Positions 51,779 to 61,255 of a stretch of 64,000 nucleotides of DNA are shown here, piece after piece (position 1 is the stretch's first letter; every line of letters starts with the position of its first letter). The notes under the pieces were generated by a model. It saw nothing but the letters and a program-made list of their open reading frames with translations, was not told the origin of the DNA and did no database searches. The position numbers were made by a program, and so were the translations under genes. The stretch lies in NCBI RefSeq assembly GCF_004000925.1, contig NZ_BIME01000010.1:186001-250000 (forward strand), written 5' to 3'. The DNA is from Paenibacillus illinoisensis NBRC 15959. Lineage in GTDB: Bacteria > Bacillota > Bacilli > Paenibacillales > Paenibacillaceae.

Positions 51779-52738
51779 TTGAAACCTGCAGCCGAAGGAC
51801 CTAGCAAAAAGCTGAAGGGAAACTTGAAAGGGAATTCGCTCTGGAGTGAAATCTGGAAGCACAGAATGACGTACACCCTGCTAATTCCGGGGCTTGTCTG
51901 GCTCATCCTGTTTGCTTATATGCCAATGGGCGGTCTGTCTCTGGCATTTAAGGATTACAAAGCGAACCTGGGAATCTGGGGAAGCCCATGGAGCGGATTT
52001 GAGAACTTCAAATACGTTTTCCGGGATCCAACGTTTATCGACGCGGTATGGCGGACATTGTATATCAATATTTTGAAACTGATTATCCAATTCCCATTCC
52101 CGATTATATTGGCTCTGTTACTGAACGAACTGCGTATGCGCAGAGGGAAAAAGTGGTTCCAAACGATTCTTACGTTCCCTCACTTCCTTTCATGGATTAT
52201 CGTATCCGGGGTTGTCATCAACGTATTGGCGTATGACGGATTGGTGAATAGCACGCTAGCATTGCTTGGATTGCCAACGATTAACTTCCTGGGTTCCGAA
52301 TCCAACTTTGTACCGATGCTTCTATTAACAGATATCTGGAAATCAAGCGGATGGAGTGCCATCATCTTCCTCGCTGCGATCTCGGGTATCGATCAGGATC
52401 AATATGAATCTGCACAGATCGACGGAGCATCACGGTTGCAGCAAATGTTCCGCATTACGCTGCCGAACATCCTACCGACCATCACCGTTATGTTTATCCT
52501 GTCTGTCGGTGGTTTGATGTCATCCGGTTTCGATCAGATCTTCAACTTGGCAAATGCCGCAACCAAAAATGTATCGGAAGTACTCGATGTATATATTTAT
52601 CGGATTACGTTCCAATCATCAACCGACTTCTCGTTCTCGACAGCGGTCAGCTTGTTCCGTTCCCTTGTGAATATGATCTTGCTGCTTCTTGCTGACAGAT
52701 TTGCGAAGCTGCTTGGCGGAGATGGATTGTTCCGATAA
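51779..52738 (+). CDS. ABC sugar permease, LplB-type
   Basis: A 319-residue inner-membrane permease with six helices. The first is LLIPGLVWLILFAYMPMGG; the EAA loop is QYESAQIDGASRLQQMFRITLPNI near residue 215. Such LplB-type subunits import oligosaccharides together with an LplC-type partner and a lipoprotein. TTG 51779 is chosen since GAGGAG lies 7 bases upstream; GTG 51764 overlaps the esterase stop. No ATPase gene is in the operon, so a shared MsmX-like ATPase must serve it. Confidence 0.87.
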   Translation: MKPAAEGPSKKLKGNLKGNSLWSEIWKHRMTYTLLIPGLVWLILFAYMPMGGLSLAFKDYKANLGIWGSPWSGFENFKYVFRDPTFIDAVWRTLYINILKLIIQFPFPIILALLLNELRMRRGKKWFQTILTFPHFLSWIIVSGVVINVLAYDGLVNSTLALLGLPTINFLGSESNFVPMLLLTDIWKSSGWSAIIFLAAISGIDQDQYESAQIDGASRLQQMFRITLPNILPTITVMFILSVGGLMSSGFDQIFNLANAATKNVSEVLDVYIYRITFQSSTDFSFSTAVSLFRSLVNMILLLLADRFAKLLGGDGLFR

Positions 52739-52756
52739 GAAAGGAGGAAAAATGAA

Positions 52757-53659
52757 ATGAGCAAGAAAGCTAACAAAAAGTCGAAGATTGGTACAGAACG
52801 AATGACGCTTCTGGATTACGTTATCTTCGCCATCTTACTTGTGCTTGCCCTGATGATTCTGATTCCGTTCTGGAATGTCATCATGATCTCGTTTGCAACA
52901 CAGAAAGAATATGCCGACAATCCATTATTGATGTTTCCTAAAGAGTTCACTTTGGATTCCTATAAAGCACTGTTTGCGGACGGGACTATCCTTTCGGGGT
53001 ACAAAAATACACTGATCCTGCTGGTGATTGGCTTGCCTCTCAGTATGTTCCTGACAACAAGCATGGCGTATGGACTAAGTCGCAGCAACTTTCCATTTAA
53101 GAAATTTATCTTTTTCCTAGTGCTGTTCACCATGATCTTCAATGGTGGTATCGTACCACTCTACCTGATCATGAAATCACTTCATCTGACGGGATCGCTA
53201 TGGTCCGTTATTCTTGCGGGAAGCTTCAGTGCATTTAACATGATCCTGATGATGAACTACTTCTACACTTTGCCGGAATCGCTAATGGAATCTGCGCGAC
53301 TGGATGGTGCAGGGGAGTGGAGAATCCTGTTCAACGTCGTTCTTCCGCTGGCCACACCAATCATTGCTACGATCACGCTGTTCTATGGGGTGGCCTACTG
53401 GAACAGTTGGTACGATGCGATGATCTTCCTGCGAAAGGCAGATCAGTTACCACTGCAAAATGTACTTAGGACGATTATATCTACATCACAAACCAATGCC
53501 TCCAATGCTTCCAGCGTGGATGCAACGCAAGTCAGCAATTTCTCAATGGGGATGAAAATGGCTGCGGTATTTGTCACTATGGTGCCAATTATGTGTTTCT
53601 TCCCAATGCTGCAAAAGCACTTTGCCAAAGGGGTATTAACAGGGGCTATCAAGACCTGA
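52757..53659 (+). CDS. ABC sugar permease, LplC-type
   Basis: A 300-residue permease with six helices. The EAA motif is ESLMESARLDGAGEWRILFNVVLPLATP near residue 182. It is the partner of the preceding LplB-type subunit, 18 bases downstream, with AAAGGAGGAAAAATGAA as ribosome site. The two form the translocation pore of the importer. Confidence 0.88.
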   Translation: MSKKANKKSKIGTERMTLLDYVIFAILLVLALMILIPFWNVIMISFATQKEYADNPLLMFPKEFTLDSYKALFADGTILSGYKNTLILLVIGLPLSMFLTTSMAYGLSRSNFPFKKFIFFLVLFTMIFNGGIVPLYLIMKSLHLTGSLWSVILAGSFSAFNMILMMNYFYTLPESLMESARLDGAGEWRILFNVVLPLATPIIATITLFYGVAYWNSWYDAMIFLRKADQLPLQNVLRTIISTSQTNASNASSVDATQVSNFSMGMKMAAVFVTMVPIMCFFPMLQKHFAKGVLTGAIKT

Positions 53660-53714
53660 TTATACGTATAGGATTTTGACTTAAAATTCTACTAAAAAAC
53701 ATGGGGGTAAAAGC

Positions 53715-55313
53715 ATGAAGACGAACAAAAAGTTGTCTGTTAGATCCATTTTTGCCATCACGCTCTGTATGTTGATGTTGGTGGTGACAGCTTGTTCCAG
53801 TAGTAGTTCGGAAGGTAGCAACGAGAAGGATGCAGAGGGAAATTATACAGATAACCTGACCATCTCTGTAGCTAACCTTACGGAAGTAAAAAACGGGAAC
53901 ATGGATAATGAGTTCCATAAATTCTGGACAGACAAGTTCAATGTAACTTGGGACTACAACTATATTGACTGGGATTCATGGGGCGAGAAACTTCGCCTGT
54001 GGATCAACTCAGGTGATTTGCCGGATGTATCCGTATGGAACTATGTTCACGGTGATGCCTTGAACAATATTGATCAAGGACTCTTCTACAAATTCCCGGA
54101 TGACTGGAAGGAACGCTGGCCGAACGTGGCAGCAGCTTACAACTTGACAGGACTCGGAGATAAATTGGAAGAACTGACTGGCGGAACGTATCTCTTGCCT
54201 AGACCAATTTATTATGAGAACAAACCTGCTGATCCACTGACAAACCAAATCGGGGTTATTGCTCTCCGTAAGGACTGGGCTGAAGCGGTTGGTTTCGAGT
54301 TGAAAGATGCATATACAACATCTGAAATTAATGAATATGCTGCGCTTGTGAAAGAAAAAGATCCAGGCAAAGTAGGCAGCAAACTTGTACCTCTGTCCTA
54401 CAATGCTGCAGACGCTATGACAAACATGATTATGCCGAACAGTGTGCATGCCATGACGGATGCTCCGTTCTATAAAGGTGAAGATGGTCAGTTCCACTGG
54501 GGACCAGCGGATCCTGAGACGCTGACAGGACTGAAATTGATGCAAAAAGCCTATAAGGATGGACTGCTCAATCCAGAGTTCTACACATGGAAAAACAATG
54601 AAGGTCAAAACAACTTTAAAGTAACAGGTACTGCTGCAGTTACAAGTCTGGGTGGATTGGCTTCATACAGACAAGGTTTGGACACCGATATGAGAAAGAA
54701 CCTGGGTGTAGATAGTGATGAGCTGGTACACACTGCAATCGTTCTTGGAGATGACGGGAAATATCGCAACTTGGAGCAAGCAAACTTCTGGTCCGCGCTG
54801 ATTTTCAACCCTGAGATCAGTGACGAGAAATTTGAACGAATTATGGATCTGATCGACTACTCCGCGACAAAAGAAGGACAGCTGCTTATTAACATGGGCT
54901 TCGAAGGAACGGACTGGAAATATGATGAGAACAACGAACTGGTTAGCTTGTTGCCAGAAGGAACAGTTCTGGAAGACAAATACCCAGCACGCTTCGAAGG
55001 TCTGTATCTCCTGGGTGACGACTTCAGTGTTGTAAACCCTGCTATTAAAAAGGATTACCGTGATAGAGCCGTAAAACTGTTCGAGGAAAAAGCAAAACTC
55101 GGTACAGAAGGTCAATCGCTCGCAACATACGACTGGGATGTCAACCTGTACGATTCCAAAGCTAAGAGTCAAGCTTCATTCGATTACCAGAACGAATATG
55201 CTAACCTGATCCTCAAAAGTGGAGATCTGGAAGCTAACTGGAAAGAATGGGTGAACAGCAAGATGTCCCTGGTTCAACCTTACCTGGATGAACTGAACAG
55301 CGAATTCAAGTAA
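53715..55313 (+). CDS. Extracellular solute-binding lipoprotein
   Basis: A 532-residue binding protein. Signal: MKTNKKLSVRSIFAITLCM, hydrophobic core, lipobox VVTAC with Cys at about residue 27, then a Ser-rich linker. The mature fold has NKFWTDKFNVTWDYN-like alternation and aromatic residues (KDGLLNPEFYTWKNNEG) fitting a long-oligosaccharide binder of the LplA type. In Listeria innocua the homologous-context protein (Lin1841) binds beta-1,2-glucooligosaccharides. GGGGGTAAAAGC precedes the ATG. Confidence 0.87.
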   Translation: MKTNKKLSVRSIFAITLCMLMLVVTACSSSSSEGSNEKDAEGNYTDNLTISVANLTEVKNGNMDNEFHKFWTDKFNVTWDYNYIDWDSWGEKLRLWINSGDLPDVSVWNYVHGDALNNIDQGLFYKFPDDWKERWPNVAAAYNLTGLGDKLEELTGGTYLLPRPIYYENKPADPLTNQIGVIALRKDWAEAVGFELKDAYTTSEINEYAALVKEKDPGKVGSKLVPLSYNAADAMTNMIMPNSVHAMTDAPFYKGEDGQFHWGPADPETLTGLKLMQKAYKDGLLNPEFYTWKNNEGQNNFKVTGTAAVTSLGGLASYRQGLDTDMRKNLGVDSDELVHTAIVLGDDGKYRNLEQANFWSALIFNPEISDEKFERIMDLIDYSATKEGQLLINMGFEGTDWKYDENNELVSLLPEGTVLEDKYPARFEGLYLLGDDFSVVNPAIKKDYRDRAVKLFEEKAKLGTEGQSLATYDWDVNLYDSKAKSQASFDYQNEYANLILKSGDLEANWKEWVNSKMSLVQPYLDELNSEFK

Positions 55314-55371
55314 TCATTCAGTAGTTAACAAGATGGGACATGACAGGACAATTCTGTCAGCCCACCATTCT

Positions 55372-55411
55372 GAACCCGGTGCGCGGTCTCTCCCCGAACG
55401 CAGCCGGGTTC
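55372..55411 (+). repeat. Intercistronic hairpin after the binding-protein gene
   Basis: GAACCCGG (55372-55379) and CCGGGTTC (55404-55411) are perfect complements, 24 bases apart, followed by TTTATTTC. This could be a leaky terminator or a 3' stabiliser that keeps binding-protein mRNA in excess. Confidence 0.55.
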
Positions 55412-55446
55412 TTTATTTCAACAACATGCAGTGGAGGATAACGGAT

Positions 55447-57612
55447 ATGAATAATGAGCAGTTGCTTGACCTGGTCAAACAGATGACGCTGGAGGAGAAA
55501 ACCGCTCAGCTTCTTCAATTGACCGCCAATTTTTACGAAGGGACGGATGCCCAAGGCCAGATTACTGGACCGATGGAAGAAATGGGAATTACAGAGCAAT
55601 CTGTCGTTGCCAGTGGCTCCATCCTGGGCTTGTCAGGCGCACAGGCTATTATTGATGTACAACAAGCCTATCTGAAAAAAAGCCGTCTCGGTATTCCGCT
55701 GTTATTTATGGCGGATGTCGTGCATGGTTTTAAAACGATTTTCCCGATTCCACTGGCGATTGGGTGTTCATGGGATACGGATTTGGCTGAGAAAAGTGCA
55801 GAGATTGCAGCCCGCGAATCCGCAGTATCCGGTTTGCATGTGACATTTTCTCCAATGGTGGATCTGGTACGTGACCCACGCTGGGGCCGCGTGATGGAGA
55901 CGACAGGCGAAGATCCATATCTCAACAGCCTGTTCTCGGCTGCTTTTGTACGTGGGTATCAGGGGGACAGTTTGAAAGATGAGCCTGATCGTCTCGCTGC
56001 TTGTGTCAAACACTTTGCAGCATATGGTGCTGCTGAAGGCGGACGTGACTATAACACGGTAGATATGTCCGAGCGCAATCTGCGTGAGTATTATTTGCCA
56101 GCATACAAAGCTGCCCTGGATGCAGGTGTCGAAATGGTGATGGCTTCGTTCAATACAGTCGATGGCATCCCAGCAAGCGGTAATGAAAAGTTGATGCGTG
56201 ACATTTTACGTGACGAGTGGGGCTTCGATGGTGTATTGATCTCGGATTGGGCTTCCATCCGCGAGATGATTGCGCATGGTGCAGCTGAAGATGATCGTGA
56301 AGCGGCATACCGTGCCATTCGCGCAGGCGTGGATATCGAGATGATGACCCCTTGTTATGTTAATCATCTGCCTGAGCTGATCCAGAGCGGTGAAGTGGAA
56401 GAGAAGCTTATCGATGAAGCTGTATTCCGTATTCTGCAGCTAAAAGAAAAACTGGGATTGTTCGACAATCCACTTCGTGCCGCTGACCCGGAACGCGAGC
56501 GCGAGATTGTATTCTCGAAGGAACATCGTCAGGTATCCTACGAGCTGGCAACCAAATCGGCTGTTTTGCTGAAAAATGATAACAGCGTACTTCCGCTTCA
56601 GCCGGAAGCGAATGTCGCATTGATTGGGCCTTTTGCCCAGAGTGAAGACATTCTCGGCTGGTGGTCTTGTGAAGGCGTGAAGGCGGATGCTGTCAAGCTG
56701 GGAACGGCACTGCAGGACCGTCTGCAGCATGGACAGGTTCACATGGCCCAAGGAAGTGGAGTTCATACGATCACCTCGGAACAAATCGCTGAAGCCATGG
56801 AAACGGCGAGCAAAGCAGACCTTATTGTTCTGGCTCTGGGTGAAGATTCTGAAATGAGCGGTGAAGGTGGTTCGCGTACCGATATTCGTCTGCCAGCAGC
56901 TCAGCTTGAACTCATCAAACAGTTGAAGTCAACAGGTAAACCGATAGCTAGCGTGATTTTTAATGGTCGTCCTTTGGATCTGCACGGTGTGTTTGAAGAA
57001 TCTGATGCCGTTCTTGAAGCGTGGTTCCCTGGTAGTGAAGGCGGAGCAGCAATTGCTGATGTTCTCACAGGCGTAGTGAATCCATCGGCACGTTTGACGA
57101 TGTCATTCCCGCAGTCCGTCGGTCAGATCCCGGTGTATTATAACCACTTCAACACAGGACGCCCTCTGAACCCGGAGAAAACAGAAGAACGTTATGTTTC
57201 AAAGTATATTGATAGCCCGAACGATCCACTGCTTCCGTTTGGCTATGGCTTGTCATACACCACGTTTGAATACGTTGATCTGGAAGTCTCCAGCCAGGAG
57301 ATGACTGCCGATCAACCAATCAGCATCCAGGTTCGTGTAACGAATACCGGACAGCGCGCAGGTGTGGAGACAGTTCAACTCTATGTGCGTGATGTAACCG
57401 GTGAGGTCGTACGTCCGATGCGTGAGCTGAAGGGCTATACGAAACTTGCTCTCGAGCCAGGCGAGAGCGGTACGGCTACATTTTCGTTAAATGAGGAACA
57501 ACTTCGCTATCATCATTCCGATCTGACTTACCGCAGTGACAAAGGGACATTCCAGATTTTTGTCGGGCCTAACAGCCGCGATACCCTGGAAAGCACATTC
57601 AAGTTGGTGTAA
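55447..57612 (+). CDS. GH3 beta-glucosidase (sophorose/beta-1,2-glucoside type)
   Basis: A 721-residue cytosolic GH3 enzyme. FADVVHG-like MADVVHGFKTIFPIPLA, the nucleophile Asp267 in VLISDWASI, KHFAAYGAAEGG and FNGRPL, and a predicted acid/base Glu473 in EMSGEGGSRTD. A C-terminal fibronectin III-like domain closes the protein (YVDLEVSSQEM onwards). No signal peptide. SDW, overall length and neighbours match, from memory, the sophorose-cleaving GH3 of Listeria innocua (Lin1840), rather than SDH of BglX. ATG 55447 has GGAGGATAACGGAT upstream. Confidence 0.86.
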   Translation: MNNEQLLDLVKQMTLEEKTAQLLQLTANFYEGTDAQGQITGPMEEMGITEQSVVASGSILGLSGAQAIIDVQQAYLKKSRLGIPLLFMADVVHGFKTIFPIPLAIGCSWDTDLAEKSAEIAARESAVSGLHVTFSPMVDLVRDPRWGRVMETTGEDPYLNSLFSAAFVRGYQGDSLKDEPDRLAACVKHFAAYGAAEGGRDYNTVDMSERNLREYYLPAYKAALDAGVEMVMASFNTVDGIPASGNEKLMRDILRDEWGFDGVLISDWASIREMIAHGAAEDDREAAYRAIRAGVDIEMMTPCYVNHLPELIQSGEVEEKLIDEAVFRILQLKEKLGLFDNPLRAADPEREREIVFSKEHRQVSYELATKSAVLLKNDNSVLPLQPEANVALIGPFAQSEDILGWWSCEGVKADAVKLGTALQDRLQHGQVHMAQGSGVHTITSEQIAEAMETASKADLIVLALGEDSEMSGEGGSRTDIRLPAAQLELIKQLKSTGKPIASVIFNGRPLDLHGVFEESDAVLEAWFPGSEGGAAIADVLTGVVNPSARLTMSFPQSVGQIPVYYNHFNTGRPLNPEKTEERYVSKYIDSPNDPLLPFGYGLSYTTFEYVDLEVSSQEMTADQPISIQVRVTNTGQRAGVETVQLYVRDVTGEVVRPMRELKGYTKLALEPGESGTATFSLNEEQLRYHHSDLTYRSDKGTFQIFVGPNSRDTLESTFKLV

Positions 57613-57669
57613 TGAATGCAAGTTACCGCAAGTTATTGGAATTTGGCATAAAAATGCAGTGAAGATGCA

Positions 57670-57708
57670 CTGCCTTCTTCAAGGCTGCTTGGCAGGGGAA
57701 GAAGGCAG
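57670..57708 (+). repeat. Intercistronic hairpin between GH3 and phosphorylase genes
   Basis: CTGCCTTCTTC (57670-57680) and GAAGAAGGCAG (57698-57708) are perfect 11-base complements with a 17-base loop, ending 4 bases before GGAGG of the phosphorylase. Confidence 0.6.
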
Positions 57709-57731
57709 GATAGGAGGATATGAATAGATAC

Positions 57732-60700
57732 ATGAATACGATGACTAGATCGCAAATCAACATTCAAGCCGGCGAGCTGAACTTCACATTCTGGGAGAGC
57801 GGTGATCTCTTCCAGGCTGTAAGTGGACAGGCCATGATCAATCAATTAATGACAAGCCCGGTGGACGGGTCCATGAATAATCTCTATTTGCGTTTTCATG
57901 ACGAATCCAGTATTCGTTATGTTCCCATGCTCGGCATCCATTCCGAGAGCCAGGTTCAACAGGACGGAGACCGCTTGGTGTGGGCGGGAAATGCGGAAGG
58001 TGTGACTTATCAGGTTGTTTTTGCACCGACAGCTCGGGGAGTCTGGTTCTGGGATGTAACGGTTAACGGCCACGGGGAAAAAGTGGATGTCATCTACGGC
58101 CAAGACATTGGCATAGCTGACCCCGGAGCGGTACGAAGCAATGAAGCCTATCTTTCGCAATATATCGATCATACGGTCTTCGAGGATGACAAATGGGGCT
58201 ATGTCGTAGCATCCAGGCAAAATCAACCCCAGGGTGGGGTATTTCCTTATGTGCAGCAGGGATCTCTAACTCGTGCTACGGGGTATTCAACCGATGGATT
58301 CCAATTCTTTGGCTTAAGCTACAAGGAAACGAACATTCCGGAAAGCCTGCTTAAACCGTCGCTGGCGAATGAAGTGTATCAATATGAATTTGCATATACA
58401 GCCCTTCAGTCAGAAACTGTGGTTTTGAATGGCGAAGCCCGCTTTGTATTCTACGGCCTGTTCCAGGCGAATCATGCGGCAGCCATTAAGGAACTGGAAT
58501 ATAAGGATGTTGTGGAACAGGCCTGGAACGAATATGAAGCGAAAAGTACAGGGAACGGAGCTGTTGCAGCTAGCTCTGCCAACGCTTTGCCTAAAGTTTC
58601 CCTGAACCCGACTCTGGGTGAGCCGCTTCGTACTTTGGCTATGTCTGATGACGAAGTGAATGCCCGTTTCCCGGCTTCAACCAGACAACAGGAAGAACGT
58701 GCCGATGGCGAACTGTTGGCATTTTTCACAGACACTTATGAGCATATCGTCCTCAAGGAAAAGGAAATGCGCGTGGAGCGTCCGCACGGTCATATTCTGA
58801 TGAGCGGAAACAATGTGAAACTGGGCGAGAATGTAATTACGACGACTTCCTATATGTACGGTATTTTTAACTCACACATCGTTGTGGGCAATACGAACTT
58901 TAACAAAATGATGAGCAATGCCCGCAGTGCGCTGAATATCGCGAAATCCTCCGGTCAGCGGATATACGTGGAAATGGGCGGAGTCTTCCATATGCTCACC
59001 ATGCCATCTCTCTTCGAGATGGGCTTCAACTATGTGCGTTGGTATTACAAAACGGATCAGGACACGCTGATTGTCACGAACTATACAACACTGGATACTC
59101 CTGAAATACGTTTGCATGTGAAATCGGAAAAAGGAATCGCTTATCGCTACCTGATCACCAATCAGATCACCATGAATGTGAATGAATACGAATTGCCTGC
59201 CCGTGTCACCGAACAGAACGGTGAACTTCGCATTAAGGCGAATACGGACAGCCTCAGCGCCAAGGAATACCCGAATCTGGAATATCGCATGTCAGTGAGC
59301 GGAGCGGGAGTGAAAGTTGGCGACGAGACCCGTCTGGCGAGTGGTGTAAATTCGGGTGACGGATCCATTTTCATCTTGCAGCTGGGGAGTACGGCTGAAT
59401 GGACAATGACCATTCAAGGCCTGCTTGAAGGAGAAAGTGTGGAGTTGTCCACACGCAGCTTCGAGGAAGAAGTGGATGCTTATCGTGCATTTTATGCGGA
59501 AGTCATGAACGGTTTCCATCTGTCGCGTCCTGGGAAGCCGAATCCAGAAGAGTTGTTTAAGGTCAATGCGCTTGCATGGTGGTATACCCATAATATGCTG
59601 GTCCATTACTCCGTTCCGCACGGTTTGGAGCAATATGGCGGCGCAGCTTGGGGAACACGGGATGTATGTCAGGGGCCGGTCGAATACTTTATGGCTACGC
59701 AGAAATATGAACAGGTCCGCGATATTTTGAAAATGGTGTATTCGCACCAGTATGAGGATGACGGCAACTGGCCGCAATGGTTCATGTTTGACCGTTATTT
59801 CAAAATTCAGCAGGAAGAGAGTCATGGAGATATCATTGTATGGCCGCTTAAAGTACTAAGTGACTACCTGATTGCGACCAAGGATTACTCCATTCTGGAT
59901 GAAGAGGTTCCTTACACCGTTAAACATGGTTTCCATTTTAGTGAAGAGAAAGCATCAGTGCTGGAGCATGCGCAGAAAGAGCTCGAATATATCCGCAGCC
60001 ACTTCCTGCACGATACATTCCTTTCCTCGTATGGTGATGGAGACTGGGATGATACACTTCAACCCGCAAATGCCCAACTGAAACAGTATATGGTCAGCAG
60101 CTGGACCGTTGCCCTTACGTATCAAACACTGAGTCAACTATCCAGAGCACTTGAGCCTGTGAAGCCGGAACTAGCGGCAGAATTAAGCAGCATGGCTGCA
60201 GGAGTTAAAAAGGACTTCAACAAATATATGCTGGATACCGACGTTATTCCTGGTTTCGTATATATGGAAGATCCAGAGCAAGCCAAGCGGATGCTGCATC
60301 CGGATGACAGCGAGACTGGCATTCAGTACCGTCTGCTGCCGATGACACGCAGCATGATTGCGGAGCTTCTGGAGCCCGAACAGGCGGCGTCCCACTATCG
60401 TTTGATTAAGGAAAAATTGTTCTGCCCGGACGGTGTGCGGCTTATGAACCGCCCAGCTCAATACGATGGAGGGGTAAGCACACATTTCAAACGTGCTGAA
60501 CAGGCGTCCAACTTCGGTCGTGAAGTTGGTCTGCAATATGTGCATGCACATATTCGCTACATTGAAGCCATGGCGAAACTTGGTAATCCCGAGGAAGTAT
60601 GGAACGGCCTTGGCATCATCAATCCTGTGGGTATTCAGCAAGTCGTGGCTAATGCGGATCTCCGCCAGAGCAATGCTTACTTCAGCAGTTCTGATGGTAA

Positions 60701-61103
60701 ATTTAACAACCGCTACGATGCGCAGGAGCAGTTCGATAAGCTTCGCACCGGTGATGTTCAGGTAAAAGGCGGCTGGAGAATCTATTCCAGCGGACCAGGG
60801 ATTTACATGAACCAACTGATCTCGAACGCACTGGGCATCCGTCAAGAGGAAGAGGATCTCGTCATTGATCCCATCCTTCCGGCAAGTCTGGATGGCCTGC
60901 ACTTTGATTTCCAATATAACGGAAAGAATGTGACCTTTGTCTATCATCTTGGTGGAGAAACGGTACAACGTGTGCTGCTGAACGGCAAGGAACTGGAGAC
61001 GACGAGACTGCAGCAGCCTTATCGTCAGGGGGGACTGCGTATTTCGCGTACAACCCTTGAACAAGGTCTGGCCGAAGGTAACGTGATCGAGATTTACAGC
61101 TAA
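57732..61103 (+). CDS. GH94-type beta-oligoglucan phosphorylase
   Basis: About 1,123 residues, much longer than cellobiose phosphorylases (about 800). Beta-sandwich N-terminal domain, linker, (alpha/alpha)6 barrel and C-terminal sheet. The catalytic acid is in GDGDWDDTL near residue 771; ARYAWWYTHNML-like AWWYTHNMLVHYS and GTRDVCQGPVEYF are barrel motifs. It reversibly cleaves oligoglucans with phosphate to glucose 1-phosphate. Context favours 1,2-beta-oligoglucan phosphorylase (Listeria Lin1839 type); GH149/GH161 1,3-beta phosphorylases are the main alternative. Start uncertain: ATG 57720 is 2 bases from GGAGG, ATG 57732 is 14 bases away. Confidence 0.83.
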   Translation: MNTMTRSQINIQAGELNFTFWESGDLFQAVSGQAMINQLMTSPVDGSMNNLYLRFHDESSIRYVPMLGIHSESQVQQDGDRLVWAGNAEGVTYQVVFAPTARGVWFWDVTVNGHGEKVDVIYGQDIGIADPGAVRSNEAYLSQYIDHTVFEDDKWGYVVASRQNQPQGGVFPYVQQGSLTRATGYSTDGFQFFGLSYKETNIPESLLKPSLANEVYQYEFAYTALQSETVVLNGEARFVFYGLFQANHAAAIKELEYKDVVEQAWNEYEAKSTGNGAVAASSANALPKVSLNPTLGEPLRTLAMSDDEVNARFPASTRQQEERADGELLAFFTDTYEHIVLKEKEMRVERPHGHILMSGNNVKLGENVITTTSYMYGIFNSHIVVGNTNFNKMMSNARSALNIAKSSGQRIYVEMGGVFHMLTMPSLFEMGFNYVRWYYKTDQDTLIVTNYTTLDTPEIRLHVKSEKGIAYRYLITNQITMNVNEYELPARVTEQNGELRIKANTDSLSAKEYPNLEYRMSVSGAGVKVGDETRLASGVNSGDGSIFILQLGSTAEWTMTIQGLLEGESVELSTRSFEEEVDAYRAFYAEVMNGFHLSRPGKPNPEELFKVNALAWWYTHNMLVHYSVPHGLEQYGGAAWGTRDVCQGPVEYFMATQKYEQVRDILKMVYSHQYEDDGNWPQWFMFDRYFKIQQEESHGDIIVWPLKVLSDYLIATKDYSILDEEVPYTVKHGFHFSEEKASVLEHAQKELEYIRSHFLHDTFLSSYGDGDWDDTLQPANAQLKQYMVSSWTVALTYQTLSQLSRALEPVKPELAAELSSMAAGVKKDFNKYMLDTDVIPGFVYMEDPEQAKRMLHPDDSETGIQYRLLPMTRSMIAELLEPEQAASHYRLIKEKLFCPDGVRLMNRPAQYDGGVSTHFKRAEQASNFGREVGLQYVHAHIRYIEAMAKLGNPEEVWNGLGIINPVGIQQVVANADLRQSNAYFSSSDGKFNNRYDAQEQFDKLRTGDVQVKGGWRIYSSGPGIYMNQLISNALGIRQEEEDLVIDPILPASLDGLHFDFQYNGKNVTFVYHLGGETVQRVLLNGKELETTRLQQPYRQGGLRISRTTLEQGLAEGNVIEIYS

Positions 61104-61204
61104 AGATGGCAGAAGAACTCTGGGGTAACAGCGATCGAAAGAAGATTCTGTAACCGGAGTGTCATCAGATAAGAGGTTAGTCCGTTTACCAACTATTCAA
61201 GAAG

Positions 61205-61231
61205 TCAGGTCCTCCAGCCCGGAGGGCCTGA
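61205..61231 (+). repeat. Intercistronic hairpin before the LacI gene
   Basis: TCAGGTCCTCC pairs with GGAGGGCCTGA (one G-U) around a 5-base loop. No T tract follows, so it is a stem and not a standard terminator. It lies 11 bases before the GGGGAG ribosome site of the regulator. Confidence 0.6.
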
Positions 61232-61255
61232 TGAAATAACAGGGGAGCGAAGATT

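Noticed and set aside
57720..57731. Phosphorylase start at ATG 57720
   Set aside because: Only 2 bases from GGAGG, too close for normal initiation; ATG 57732 kept, though its 14-base gap is also unusual.
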